Shown here: positions 46,501 through 56,516 of the stretch, in pieces
How the letters are laid out: each line of letters begins with the position of its first letter
Numbering within the stretch: position 1 is the stretch's first letter
From: Blasia pusilla
Lineage: Eukaryota; Marchantiophyta; Marchantiopsida; Blasiales
Assembly (NCBI GenBank): GCA_050084515.1
Contig: CM114271.1
Span: 39,308,001 to 39,372,000 of the forward strand
Direction of reading: 5' to 3'
DNA: 64,000 bases
Program-made: the position numbers and the translations under genes
The notes under the pieces: generated by a model
The model's database searches: none
The model's input: the letters and a program-made list of their open reading frames with translations, nothing else
What the model was told of the DNA's origin: nothing

Positions 46501-46656
46501 TGAGGATTTAAGGTACAGCAGAGTCTGAACTTCTTCGAACCGGTTCTGCGCCTGCACAAGAGTGAGAAACAAAAGCCACAAAAGAAACGCTGAAATCCAC
46601 CGAAACCATTTCGAAGCAGTGAACGAAAATGAAACAGCCGAAGCCATTCTCTCCAC
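43558..46656 (-). CDS. LRR receptor-like kinase with a WAK-like kinase domain, intronless
   Basis: This single open frame of 1032 residues is a plasma-membrane receptor kinase. Residues 1-36 form a signal peptide (ISAFLLWLLFLTLVQAQ). An LRR N-terminal cap follows with NPCAWVGVTC (81-90), then about 18 leucine-rich repeats to residue 575 with many SxNxLxGxIP repeats. GLCGDPLPACPSN (593-605) closes the ectodomain, the membrane helix is 619-643, and the kinase is about 685-965. The kinase has IGAGGFGTVFLG, VAIK (Lys711), HRDVK (Asp808), DFG (826-828) and GTMGYIDPEYY, so all catalytic residues are present. ATDNFAESAQIGAGGFGTVF, LVLEFVPNGTLQEHL and FPIYHRDVKSANILL are like wall-associated-kinase-like (WAKL) kinases rather than usual LRR kinase families. 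Met4 is an alternative start. The ligand is unknown. Confidence 0.93.
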   Translation of the reverse strand: MERMASAVSFSFTASKWFRWISAFLLWLLFLTLVQAQNRFEEVQTLLYLKSSLEVVDQRGSGGTVLEPRGFWSSWKETDKNPCAWVGVTCTDNFTVEAIDLSGWGLYRLWSLDILSNLKDLRQLDLSNNNFGPSEGTGTIPDTVGNLTQVIRLDFSFNNFVGEIPPTINECRSLRYLSLEQNNLQGPIPSLPGLVNLQVLSLAHNQLVGSIPDQFQELTSLVSLDLSNNMLSGAILPLSNLTNLLDLNLDKNNFTKFGDPQFPSSRSLKHMFVSGNQLEGPIPPGLAHMLDLEVLNMSANRLSGKIPVGLARQLNHSFWLDLSQNQLTGEIPADLLLPSRPQAVVSLNLSHNLLTGNIHTNAGGRWFFDVLDLSHNQLSGPIPFLRNENNLIYYLYLQNNNFSGDIIDILYDGQGFFYTREMLFQNNVFTGDLTRMVGNWSKFAYKLEVLDLSNNNLHMSTTTEYPDPWRSTLEDFMGGVLREFRSGGNNFRGTSLPAEYLSGYNTVLEVLDLSNSHLQGEISGAVFNNTWFGGLHILNLSNNEVTGRLPDNVVMLSNLTVIDVSNNNLSGVLPAIPTTSSLRNPRFYAGNVGLCGDPLPACPSNPIIDPPIIRRTGVRWWVLLIIVAGAVTISICSCLIVAWRWRVYSRRHQQDADLIKTLMERETASLMALRDLRKATDNFAESAQIGAGGFGTVFLGKLNDGTTVAIKRSKREGTEIDKDQFLNEVRILSQVNHRHLVKLLGCCMENKIALLVLEFVPNGTLQEHLRGRKAERLSWKQRLRIAVQTANALDYLHSAANFPIYHRDVKSANILLSNDLNAKVSDFGISKLVPVEATHASTVAVQGTMGYIDPEYYTSYQLTGKSDVYSFGVVLLELISAKPALDFERGGDDTSLVNFATRCIPSDDLQQILDPVLADTYNDPDGKGRESILNVGRLALRCVDLRSKARPTMNEVWKELQALYCEVDGTSDFMVSCDELRSDSPRGTIPLLSGFALDDSTTFGDGLSVGECKSTENRNSRGNIEMSPFSPR

Positions 46657-46772
46657 CGTATAGCGCGCGCACCACCGGGCGGGGGCGGATTTCCAAGTGC
46701 AATAATAAAAGCCCCCACCGCTTTCACAGCAATCTAAGCAACATGGAATGGCTGAGCCTCGAGGGATCCTGG

Positions 46773-46780
46773 CTTTATAT
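46773..46780 (-). promoter_or_regulatory. Candidate TATA box of the receptor kinase
   Basis: The minus strand reads ATATAAAG about 117 bases upstream of the start codon, a fitting distance for a TATA box with a short 5' UTR. Confidence 0.45.
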
Positions 46781-47313
46781 TACGAGGTAGCTGTTCTCAA
46801 CTTACAACTACCAACGATAGTCATGATGCTCATTCACTGACACCAAAACTATCTACCCTCTGGAGGCCAATTCACCGAGATTGCGGTCGGGAAAGTACAT
46901 CCCGGGAGCTCCACGACTGGATCCTCAAATTCATTAGAGTCACAATTTTTTTCTGCAAACTCTTACACGGCAACTGAAGATGGAGCCCGACTCACAGCCC
47001 TCCCCCGGGGCCATCCGACCTTCTTCAGTGAAAAGATCCGAGCGACGACTCACCAAGTCTCACTTTCATTGCTATTCAGACTCTGTTCAACCAGCTCCAT
47101 GAGTTGCCGATTACCTTTGGCGACCATCATCTTTTATCGGCATTGCACCGAGGTTCACTTTCATTGAACTATTAGGGCGTCTCAAACCAGTACCCTCAAA
47201 GCACGAGAAGGGTATCAGGGGCCGTAATTCTATCTTTTGTCGACGGAGCCGGGAAAGGGGGTTTCGGGCTTGTGAAATGTTCAACTCATTTTTTTCAGGT
47301 TAAACTGGTAAAA
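46781..47313. other. Region between the receptor kinase and the non-LTR element
   Basis: It contains the upstream promoter of the receptor kinase and the presumed 3' end of the non-LTR retrotransposon (near 47.3 kb). No other gene was seen. Confidence 0.4.
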
Positions 47314-48210
47314 TTACGTTGAATCTATCCACTTTATTATAAAATAAACAAAGAGAGATAATAACAACTCAAAAGAGGAGTCAAAAAATGCATAAAAGAA
47401 AATGGTAACAAGCCAATGTAAACACCAGCTCAACGAGTTACACGATTGATAGCGTGAAACAAATCTGACAAGAACACGAGTGGTTGGACGACGAGGCGAG
47501 CGACCCCCCACCACCTCCGCACGACGTATCAATGCCAAGGCTTGTGCACGTTGTAAGGCCACTGAGATGCATTGCCGAAAATAAGTAGTAACTACCGAGA
47601 GAGAAGGACTACGGGAAGGGGCAAGGAGATGATTCTCGAGGGAGTGGTGAGCACATGTTTTCAGGAAATTATCAAAAGACACATGTAAATGACCGAGTAC
47701 TTCCACTGCAAAAGGAATAAATCCATCAGTCGCATGTCTCACAGCATAACTTAACTCCTTGATTCTTGCTGCAGCTTCAGCTACCAAACCTTTGGTATGT
47801 GCGGCTCGACACACCAAGTCAGAACGTGTTGGATCAGCAACCACCACATCACTTAGAGTCCGGAATCCACCTCGAGACATAACAAGATCCACTCTCGGAC
47901 GAGAGGTTGCTTGTGTGGTTAAAGGTAGGACATGGAGTTGCTCTTGCCCAACGGTGTATCCTGCAGTACGAGCCACCGATGCTAGCGCCTCTCTAATGAC
48001 ATCATGTGTGGCCGTTCGTTCTCCACCATGTGCACATTGGAGAATATGGATACCCTTGGCATCAATGGGATCCCCGCATACACAATTCGGCACACCTAAG
48101 AGAGAAGGATGGGGAAGTCCAAGACGTAACCGCAAAGTTGTCGAGAAAGATGAAATGGAAGAATAAAAGGATTTGCAGTAAGCCACGCCCCCGCTCCGGT
48201 ACCCACACAT
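47314..48210 (-). pseudogene. C-terminal zinc-knuckle and restriction-like endonuclease domain
   Basis: This segment has RLRLGLPHPSLLGVPNCVCG, then HILQCAHGG, completing a CxC..H..C zinc site. HDVIREALASVARTAGYTVG and SRPRVDLV followed by LSDVVVADPTR resemble the acidic core of restriction-like endonucleases in non-LTR elements. The expected RPAD/RPD motif reads RPRVD. The last 40 residues are hydrophobic and probably outside the original protein. Confidence 0.65.
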
Positions 48211-48309
48211 GAACGTAGATGAGCTCGATTAGCGTCAGAGGATGCCTCGGAGAGAATGCTGGAAAAGTTGATTCGATGCAGATTCTTGGAGATATGCTCT
48301 TGAAGTCTA

Positions 48310-49645
48310 TCAAGCCCTTCCGTAATCAGTTGACTGAAAGGAGGTAGAATTGCTTGTGTAGCAAGAGGAAAAAGAGCTCGTGCAGATCTCAGTTGTTGTT
48401 GAAATAACAAGTCCCCCTCCTCTACATGGGCGATATGATCCATCCAGATAGGTGTATGTCCTTGGAGAAACCTTTAAGCCATAATCGGTGCTACCAACGC
48501 CCAACTCCCCAAAAAGGCTGTGGGAGCATATGCGACTATGGAGGACAGTCCCACCCCTCCAGAAGAAATAGCAAGATAGCTTGTCGTGAAGCAAAGACAC
48601 CATCCTCTCCCTCAAAGGTATTCGGGCCAAGAAGTTGACCAAAAGTTGCCAAGATAGAAGCGTCAAAAGAGACCAACTGATGTAACAACCTTGAAGTGGG
48701 AGGACAAGTGCGAAGAAGGTAGAAAGGACGTCGTAGAAAACATTGGGAGAGAATCCCATAAGCCACTTAGGGATCCCCTAGATGAGGTAACAAATGAAGC
48801 CATTCCACGTCTTTCAAAAGGGCCTCATCCAAGAACTTTGAGACATAGTCGATGAAGCCAATTGGGACCCCAAGAACTCTAACCCTTTCAATGTAGATGG
48901 GAAAATCAGGAGTAGGTGGGGTGAATGTTGAGGGAAGGCATGAAGGAGACCATACTCCACATTTACTAGGTTGGACTTTAAGGTTTAAGAAAGAGAGCTG
49001 CTCCATGAAATGGGTTTAAGCAAGAACCACTTCAGAAGTAGGACCTATAATGTGATTGTCATCAGCAATAGAAGGGAAAAGACAAGATGGAAATGCTTGC
49101 GTTGATGCTCGAAGGGCACGAAAATGAGCAATGGCAAAGAGTGGGCCATCCATGGGATCACCTTGACGTGTGCCACAAGCCGATTGTAGAATACTATATT
49201 CCACAAAAGTAGCATGATGGGAATAGATAATGGGCGTATCATACGCATAGAAGGAGCGAACAAATGGAATGAGGCTCGCAAGTTGTCCTCCAGCACAACG
49301 TAACTCCTCAAAGATGGCCGCACAAGAAATTGAATTGAAGGTGTTAGCCACATCGACTTGAATTGCTACCCAATCTGGATGATTATCAAGAGTGGAGCGA
49401 ATCCCATGCACCACAGCCTCACAACCTCCAAGATTTGCCACTCCAAATTGATGAGGAAATAAGTGGGCACTAAAGTGAGGACAAAATTGCAAGCATAAGG
49501 ATCGACTAACGAAGCGATATAAAACCTCTCCAATAGCCAAAGGGCCCACATCTAAAGGAGGCTTATCCATAGCCAACAAACGACAAGCCCCTAAGAGCCT
49601 AGAGATAGAGAATGGGAGACGACATGCCGTCATATGTGCACACAC
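48310..49645 (-). pseudogene. Non-LTR reverse transcriptase
   Basis: RT motifs are in 49016-49645: PLAIGEVLYRFVSRSLC, FGVANLGGCEAVVHGIRS, motif A VAIQVDVANTFNSISC, motif B SACGTRQGDPMDGPLFA and motif C SIADDNHIIGP. The segment continues after a stop (48767-49006, FLNLKVQPSKCGVW and RVLGVPIG, RT motif D/E region), then in shifted frames 48536-48766 and 48310-48759 (thumb/linker). The active-site aspartates survive but the frame does not. Confidence 0.8.
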
Positions 49646-49648
49646 CTT

Positions 49649-50929
49649 CTATAGAGAGACAAAGCCACTTGCTGAATCTGTTGGGATAAAGCAATCGCGG
49701 AGATGCTCAAAAAACATCCCTGATAGCCCGCTTGCTGATAAGCGAGGAGTATGCAGAAAAGCCGTTGTGAAAATCTCCAAGTCAAGGTGTGTTGTATAGT
49801 CTTCCACAAAAGGTGGAGCATCGCCACTTGAAGGAGGATGAAGAGCTTCTAAGAGAACCATTGTTTTCGCACTTGGAACCGCCGGAGAAAGAGGACCCAA
49901 TGCTCGAGTTGCACGTGAAAACTCACCAACCTGCCCCAAAAGTAGACTTTGTTGAAGGCGTTGTTGTATTGGAGGCCTCCCATGATTGGCATGTTGAGTG
50001 GGATGAGTCGCAGCTAAGGCCTCTGCTCGAAGTACATGCTCATTTTGAAGATTCTCCCAATCCCTAGACATAAAGCGTTGAATACGTGTGGAGGTTTTAC
50101 GATGACCCGTTGCACCACCCCTAAGAGGGAGGACTAAAACCCATTATGGGAAGAGTAATAGGAGATACCAAGCATTGATATCTGTGGGGTCACGCGCTAA
50201 CCTTTCTAATGGGAAAAGCAAAGCTTGTTGAGTGATGGGGCGAAGACCAATAGGAATGCGAGTGTAGAGTCTAAGACGAGGAAGACCTGGATAGAAAGAG
50301 CGAAGGAGATCAATTTGGCTTAACCAGGTCCAAGCAATTGTTGTGGGGAGTGCAGTAGGAGGTGGTATCGAGTTAGGGATTGAAGGCCCATGCATGGATC
50401 GACAATACTGCTAATGTCTTTTGATCCCATTAGGAGCAAACTCCTTACCACAAGGTATGCAACGAACCTTTGGTACAAATGGAGAAGTAGAAGGGTTACA
50501 AGGAGAGGAGGTGGGAGGTGCAAGAGGTGGTGATGGCCGATGATGAGGGGGTAAGTAGGTTGGGGAAGGAGGAGGAGGAAGAGGGGAGATTCGGGTAGAA
50601 TAAATGGGAGTTGGAAGCAAGGGCATAGATGAGATATATGGGGATGGCAAAGTAGAAGGATTCGGTAATAATGGATCAAGATTAGGCTCAATAGGACAAG
50701 GCAAAGAAGGGAGAAGAGGAGAATCCGGAAGAAATGTAGCGAGTATAATGGGTGTATTAGCATCTGGAGGAAAATGGCGAGATCTACGATGAGGAGGTGA
50801 ACCAGGGTGAGAGGTTACGACTGTAGGAGGGCGTGTAAAACCACATAAGCGAGTAGATGGAGAATCCAACTCCGTCTCTGATGACATAGAAGTAAAGGTA
50901 GGCAAGTCATCGAAGACAAGGAAAGACAT
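49649..50929 (-). pseudogene. Non-LTR element N-terminal region with zinc finger
   Basis: Bases 50411-50929 encode a long proline-rich stretch ending in a finger RCIPCGKEFAPNGIKRH. After one stop the same frame supplies a further cysteine (QYC), giving a CxxC..H..C finger. Segment 50144-50395 continues it, and 49649-50071 holds the linker entering RT (RATRALGPLSPAVPSAKTM and LRDCFI). N-terminal fingers bind target DNA in R2-like elements; here this is by analogy. Confidence 0.65.
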
Positions 50930-50943
50930 ATGAAACGTGGTTT

Positions 50944-51062
50944 GGAGAGAAGAAGATTAAGCAATACCGAATTAATGATAACGAGCAAAGCAAAAGTAGT
51001 GGAATTCGTCCAAAAGAAATTTACATGGAGAGAAGAAGATTAGGCAATACCGAATTTATGAT
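50944..51062. repeat. 83-bp-period direct repeat at the 5' end of the non-LTR element
   Basis: GGAGAGAAGAAGATTA(A/G)GCAATACCGAATT recurs at 50944 and 51027. Its position just upstream of the first frame suggests tandem 5' UTR units, as in some non-LTR promoters. The 51.06-51.53 kb stretch beyond shows no gene. Confidence 0.75.
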
Positions 51063-51531
51063 TGAAAGTTACTATAAGAAAAATATAAAAAGCAATTGAA
51101 AAGAAAAAGTGATCTATATGGTACCGGAAGAGGTGGCTCAAGAATATGTATTTCTAATGTTCTGAAGGAGATGGAAAACGTATGTAGGGGCCAAACAATA
51201 AGGTAAGGAGTTGAAAGAGCAAGGAAGACTTTTGGGAGGAATTGACCTAAAACAAACCCGTACACAAAAATAGGCAGTTATAAAGAAGGAAGAAAAACTA
51301 AAAAAACTACTTGATATGGAAAGAACGAGTTCGTCAAGACGATCGAAACACATCCAAAACCGACATTCCAGAAGAAAGTTATGAAAGAAATTGGAAACAC
51401 CAAAAAAGAAAAGTGAGCCACCCACCAATGACCGCTAAGAGGGAATGATTTCGTAATGTTGGGCCCAACCCGTATCAAAAGATTCAGAAAAGCAAGAGGA
51501 ATCCCTTAAACCAATGGTAACCCGGTATCAC

Positions 51532-51882
51532 TCTATAAGGAGAGCGCTATGTTTGAAATTGCGTATAGGAATCTATGAGCACATTTAGGAGAGAAGGAGG
51601 TCCAAAGATCCCAAGAACTTTGGAAAACTCAATCTTAAGTGGAAAAAAGAAGAACCCAAAGTTCAAGCTTGAGAAGATGAACACATTGGGCCTTAGATTG
51701 AAAAGATTGGATCACCATGGAAATAGTTACAAGCAAAATTCTAGACGTCCCTCCATCTCCTCCGCGATAGTCCTCCGAACTCAGGATTTGAGATATTATT
51801 TCAAATCCTGAGGTAAAGGTGTAAGAAGTAATAGATGGGCATTCCCGTTTTTATGGGGACGGGTACGTCGGCAGGTACCTAG
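51532..51882 (+). mobile_element. Candidate short non-autonomous Helitron
   Basis: The left end TCTATAAGGAGAGCGC resembles the dispersed TCTATATTATTATTGGAGAG ends at 40.3 and 42.9 kb. The right end is a small hairpin CCCGT..ACGGG (51844-51863), then CTAG at 51879-51882 followed by T, fitting Helitron 3' rules. The base before TC is C rather than A. The interior has no gene. Confidence 0.4.
51780..51812. repeat. 12-bp-stem inverted repeat
   Basis: CTCAGGATTTGA (51780-51791) and TCAAATCCTGAG (51801-51812) are exact reverse complements around nine bases, inside the candidate Helitron. Confidence 0.9.
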
Positions 51883-51945
51883 TAATTATCTTACGAACGA
51901 GGAGGTCCAGAAACAATTTTTCGAGAGAAAATAATATTCTATGGA

Positions 51946-51982
51946 CCGTTGAGAAATCGTTTTGGGCGATTTCTCAACGGTC
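51946..51982. repeat. 15-bp-stem hairpin
   Basis: ACCGTTGAGAAATCG and CGATTTCTCAACGGT are exact reverse complements with the 7-base loop TTTTGGG. Nearby DNA has no frame. It is not followed by a T run like an RNA polymerase III terminator. Confidence 0.92.
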
Positions 51983-52154
51983 GCCGTGTGTACATAGGAT
52001 CAATGACCGACTACCGTCCGCAACCATCATCGCCTGATGGCTGCATTAGGATCGCTTAGATCAGTCGCCGTGTATAGAGCATCCCAGTCGTATATGCGGT
52101 GCGCCCGTCGCTGCGCCCATCGAACATCAACCGGTAGAATTCTATCGAGTCGAA

Positions 52155-52280
52155 AATAAAAAAAATCTTGTGTGTAGTCTTGAAGAAAAGAGAATAATGA
52201 TACTGTACATAAATTTAAATTTTGTTTTTTCTAGTTGTCACATAGAGAAGTATCAACAACATCTCCCATAACAATATAGA
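52155..52280 (-). repeat. Dispersed repeat with Helitron-like 5' end
   Basis: The minus strand begins TCTATATTGTTATGGGAGAT at 52280, preceded by A. It shares this end, and an inner ATTTTGTT..GAATAATGAT arrangement, with the repeat ending at 40334. Confidence 0.45.
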
Positions 52281-53100
52281 TTTGGGTTTGTCTTTGCTAG
52301 TTCTTGATAACTGACTGGAATGTGCGGAGGTTTGCACCCTGAATGCGGTTCAGGATCCCATTAACGTATATGCGTCCCGTCCCATCCACAGGATCTTGAA
52401 AATCCGGAGGCCCGCGTCCTCGGGGCCTTATCCCATTAGCTGTGTCTTTAGGTCGCATGCGACCCAACGACTGGAACGGCCAGCTGCTTGGGAATTCTCA
52501 GCCGATTTCAGGGCCATTTACGGAACACGCCCGCCACTCGAAGAACGAGACGAAGGAAAACAGCCGGTAATTTGGAAATTTCTACCGGCTGGGAGGGGCG
52601 AGTCCATACCCCATTCTTTTAACGCCAACGTTTAACCGGAATAACGCCGATGAATGCCAACTTGTCTAACTGCGCAGGCCCAAAGAAAAGACATAGGGCT
52701 GCACGACTTCCGGTCTGCAGACGTGGACGCAATAGGGAATCTAAAAGAAAACCTTTCTGACATAAATTAAGGATGCCAATGTTTAACATCCAAACATCCA
52801 AACATCCGTAGGATTTTCCCATTCGTACTGTCCCCGTACCTGACTGTGGACAGAATTTGACGTGTGGAATCATGAGACCAACCGATCTTTCCGTGAGAGC
52901 TTGTCTGAGAGTCTGGCACGCCCCGAGGAAAGACGACGACTCGGCTAACTCCCGGGGAACTCCGCGGTGGTTGCGCGGTGAGATTAAGGGCCGGGCACAG
53001 CTGGGAGCCCGTAGATCGGGAGATTTGAAAGGTAACTTTGAGAGGATGGGTAAAGGCAGCTAATTGGATGCTAATCACGGCTGGTGTCTGCAGTTAGGGG
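52281..53100. other. Gene-free GC-richer stretch
   Basis: Short frames occur on both strands but none resembles a known protein. Confidence 0.4.
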
Positions 53101-53139
53101 CCACCCACACTAAAAATAAAAATAAAAATATCAGAGCGA

Positions 53140-53190
53140 TGTGGGAGGCGGCGGGAGTGGTCTGGGTTCGAATCCGTGTCACGACACTTA
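53140..53190 (+). repeat. tRNA-like B box, possible SINE remnant
   Basis: GGTTCGAATCC at 53165-53175 is a perfect RNA polymerase III B box. No convincing tRNA cloverleaf or A box is visible upstream, so a decayed tRNA-derived SINE or chance are both possible. An (AAAATA)3-like run lies just upstream at about 53111-53129. Confidence 0.3.
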
Positions 53191-53199
53191 CTTATGTAT

Positions 53200-54690
53200 T
53201 TTCGGCCTCTCCATCTTGACCCGCTCACACTAGATCTCGGGTGTTTACGGCTTGCGAATCTACTTGGGTAAGATTTCTCGGCTGTCGAGCCTTACTTGAC
53301 AGTTCGCCACTTACTGTGTTACTTACTCACTGTGTCGGATCAATCAATCACTCAGGTATTTTTTCAAGTATGTCCTTCGGAAACGTTTACTTCGTATTTT
53401 AAGGACTTGGTAAGAGAATTTCAGGAAAGAAAAAGGTGCGCACTGCGCATGCATAAAAGCGGAAGGGGAACCCCATCAGAGAAGCAAGTCAAGCGACAGA
53501 GAAGACCGAAGGAGTCAAACGAGAACCTGACCACAACAATCCGGGGAGAGAAAGAGACGTACGCACTTCGATTCGGAATGCTCAATAAATTTGAGCTGCA
53601 CTCGGTCAATCAACGACGCAAACAAAGTCTCGTGTGAGAAGTTTTGACCATTCAAACGCGACTTTGAACTAGCTGTGGTGGTGCGTCGAGCTGACCGGGG
53701 TTACTAGTAATCCCGGCCGGCCGGGAAAAACAATCTGTCTCGTGAAAGCAGATGCCAGCAGGGTTTCCAGTGCAGGTCAGGGAGTTCCCGGCCGTTGACG
53801 GAGGTGTCTGTCACTGTGCCGATAGCCGGGAACTAGCTTCATGTAGGGGAATACGTCGGCATTGGACCGTTTAGAAATTACCAGGGACCGGGAACTAGTT
53901 GGAATCTTCCCCGGTTGCCGGGAAACCGGTTTTGACACGTGATTGGTTAGGGTATGGACGCGTAGATGGCATTAGGGGCAAACGGCCATAGCCATGAAAA
54001 CTCGTCACGCGCCAAATTAGGGCCTATTGTAAGCCATCCGATGGAAGATCGGACGGGTAGGAGGTTCGGAGGGGGCCGTGGGTTGAGAGGGGCCCTATCG
54101 TGGGGTGGAGACGCCCCCAACTATATTTCAGTTTGGGCTTCTTTCGTATGACATGTATGTATTTTAGGCAATTCCCGTCTTGACATGTGGCGGGTTTAAC
54201 AAGAGCTAACAGTTAAGTTGAGGGGGACGGGGCCGGTTGCACCTATGCATCGGACGAGCACCGAGTTCCTGAACTCCCTTGTTGCCTCGCTCTTGTAGCC
54301 TTGCTCTTGTTACTCTTGCGGCTCGCGGCTTGACGATGCCTTGACCTCCAAAGGCTCTAGCTCTCTCAAGCTCGACTTCGCAGTCCGTGCCTCGTTTGAA
54401 GTTTGCATTTGCATTTGCATCTGCAGTATTTGCACTCTCTATTTGTCTCTTGCGGCTCCGCCTCTGAGGCCTCTCTTGCAGCTTGCGGCTAGAGTTTTTT
54501 TCTTGCTTTGTAGGCCTTCATTTTGGGTCTCATAGTCTTGCCCTCTTGAGTCCCAAATCTTCAGAATTTTTGTCCTTCATTTATGCTATGGTGCTACAGC
54601 CATCTCTAGTCTTTGAAGTCGGCACTCACTAGAGATTCTTGCCGCTTCATCTTGGACAGTTGCTTTGCCGTTGTGGGGGACCGAGGGACA
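53200..54690. other. Gene-free stretch with clustered CCGGGAA motifs
   Basis: Between 53.70 and 53.94 kb the motif CCGGGAA or its complement occurs about six times. The remainder, including GCATTT and TTGC-rich repeats at 54.39-54.44 kb, shows no gene. Confidence 0.4.
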
Positions 54691-54766
54691 AAGTATGAGG
54701 ACAAAGTCTATGTCCACGGACTTACTTCTCTCCTATGGAATGAGTTGTCCATCTGGGCCCCACCTC
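54691..54766. repeat. Direct repeat copy 1 flanking the hAT relic
   Basis: This resembles 56517-56590: ACAAAGTC.ATGT, CGGACTTAC, TATGGAATGA.TTGTCCAT. The two copies lie about 1.8 kb apart on either side of the transposase relic, in the same orientation. Confidence 0.65.
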
Positions 54767-55052
54767 CTCCAACATGTCTCCGTGTTCCGTATTTTCACGT
54801 TTCTTTCTCCCCCCACCACCACCTCCACTTCCTTCATCCTTATTGCCTCACCCGCACTTGCCATGCTTTCCACCATGAGCTATAAGAGTGAGCCCACCTC
54901 TTGCAATCCGTGTCCGTGGATATGTCCAAACTTGTCCTTTCATGTCTCTCTTAGGGACGAACTTCTCCATTTTTATGCAATCATGAAAAGGACCCCTGCC
55001 AAAGTAAATTCTATTCTTTGGAATTACGATTGATAAATCTACTAATATACTT

Positions 55053-55695
55053 GTGACATCGCATTTGGTTTTGTTTGCAAATTTTATAGAAGATGGTCAA
55101 GCAAAGTGTTTTTTTCTAGGATTGCTTCAATGTGAGTCTAAGTGTTCAAATGCTATCACTAATAGTTTGTTGGAGTTACTTAAAGATGGGGGGCTAGATT
55201 ATTCCAAAAATGCTAGCTTTGGGTTCATATGGTGCTTCCTCAATGGTAAGGTGGTTTCACAATGGAAGCAAGAGACAGACTCATTTCTTCTTTCAGTGCA
55301 TTTTGTTGCCTATATGACAAACCTTGTAGCTCTCACGACTACAAAAGCAACTAATTGCAAATCCACTTCCATAGAAGTCGATTTTGTTCTCAATGTTATA
55401 GCGGGATATTTCAAAAGATCTTTCGAGAAAAAAAATATTTTAGAATCTATGCTAGAGAAGTTGATTGACTTCCAAAGAGTCGTGAAAATATATCATAAGA
55501 TATGATGGTTGTCGCGCTGGCAAGCTATATCCATTTTCTGTGATTCACTAGAATCTGTTTTGACATACTTTTGAGACATTTTCCCTTCGAAAGATGATGG
55601 GAATAGTGCAAATTTATATGACAAGTTAAAGATCGTTCCAAATAATCTATCGATTATATTTTTTTACAAAATATTTCTATGCTTACCAACTTGAG
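55053..55695 (+). pseudogene. hAT-family transposase relic
   Basis: A 150-codon frame followed by two further in-phase segments resembles the RNase H-like part of hAT transposases of the ZNF862/DUF4371 type. Motifs include FIEDGQAKCFFLGLLQCESK, LLELLKDGGLDYSKNASFG, DSFLLSVHFVAYMTNLVAL and, after a stop, WLSRWQAISIFCDSLESVL. The usual GCDGA-like aspartate segment is altered (ASFGFIW), and several stops are present, so it is inactive. Terminal inverted repeats were not identified. Confidence 0.7.
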
Positions 55696-56516
55696 CAAGA
55701 TTTTTCAATACAAATTTGTTGATGTTAGTACTATTGGAAATATTTTCTCCCTTAGTCATATGAATTGACATAATTCCATCAATCATGTTTCCCTTAGTTT
55801 AAGTCATGTTCGATTACTCGTAAAGTCGTGAGTCTTGGACTATATGTGTCCATCCCACTTACACGGAAAAATTAATGACTAAGAGAATTGCCATCTTCAA
55901 CTTAGCCCAACAAATTGTTAACGCATGGAGTCATACTTTTTACCAAAAAATGAATTACTCGTAGTTTGAGTACAAGTGTTACACTATCATATATGCAAGA
56001 AAACCATGGTTTTGATGACTAGGAACTAAATCACTAAGATTCTTCATGACTTGAACATATGATTAGAATGTCATCTATTCAAATGCAAACCATATTTTTC
56101 CATAAACTAATAAGATTTTAGTTATGTAAAGATATTAGTTAGCATGCTCGTGCTTACGCACCGAAATTTTTTTTCAATAATTTTTTTTTTTCAAAATTAA
56201 ATTTAATCTCCATATTTTTTAGATTTGAAAGGAGTACTAGCATTCCACTCCTCAATTATATTTTAAAAATATTCCCCTTAATAATTCCACTTTTCCATAC
56301 AAATTTTAAACAATACCTACTCCTTCTCCTCCATTCCTCCCACCAATATGACATATATTAACTAAATCATTAATTAATGAAAATTTTCCCTCTTCCATTC
56401 AAATTCATTTTCCCTTCCAAAAATATCAAGTGTAACTTAGGGGGGAAATTTGCAAGATTGTTACTATTTTGTCTCATTATCTCACCATTTTGGTTTATTG
56501 TACATATAGGGTCTAA
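55696..56516. other. AT-rich flank of the hAT relic
   Basis: The DNA has long T and A runs and no gene. Confidence 0.4.

Larger units (their letters stand above)
47314..50979 (-). mobile_element. Decayed non-LTR retrotransposon with restriction-like endonuclease
   Basis: Read on the minus strand, the order is a proline-rich N-terminus, a zinc finger, an RT, and a C-terminal cysteine/histidine-containing endonuclease-like domain. This is the plan of R2/NeSL/Utopia-type elements, not of the plant L1 or RTE lineages. Frameshifts and stops break it into at least six frames. No poly(A) tail or target-site duplication could be fixed. Confidence 0.75.
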
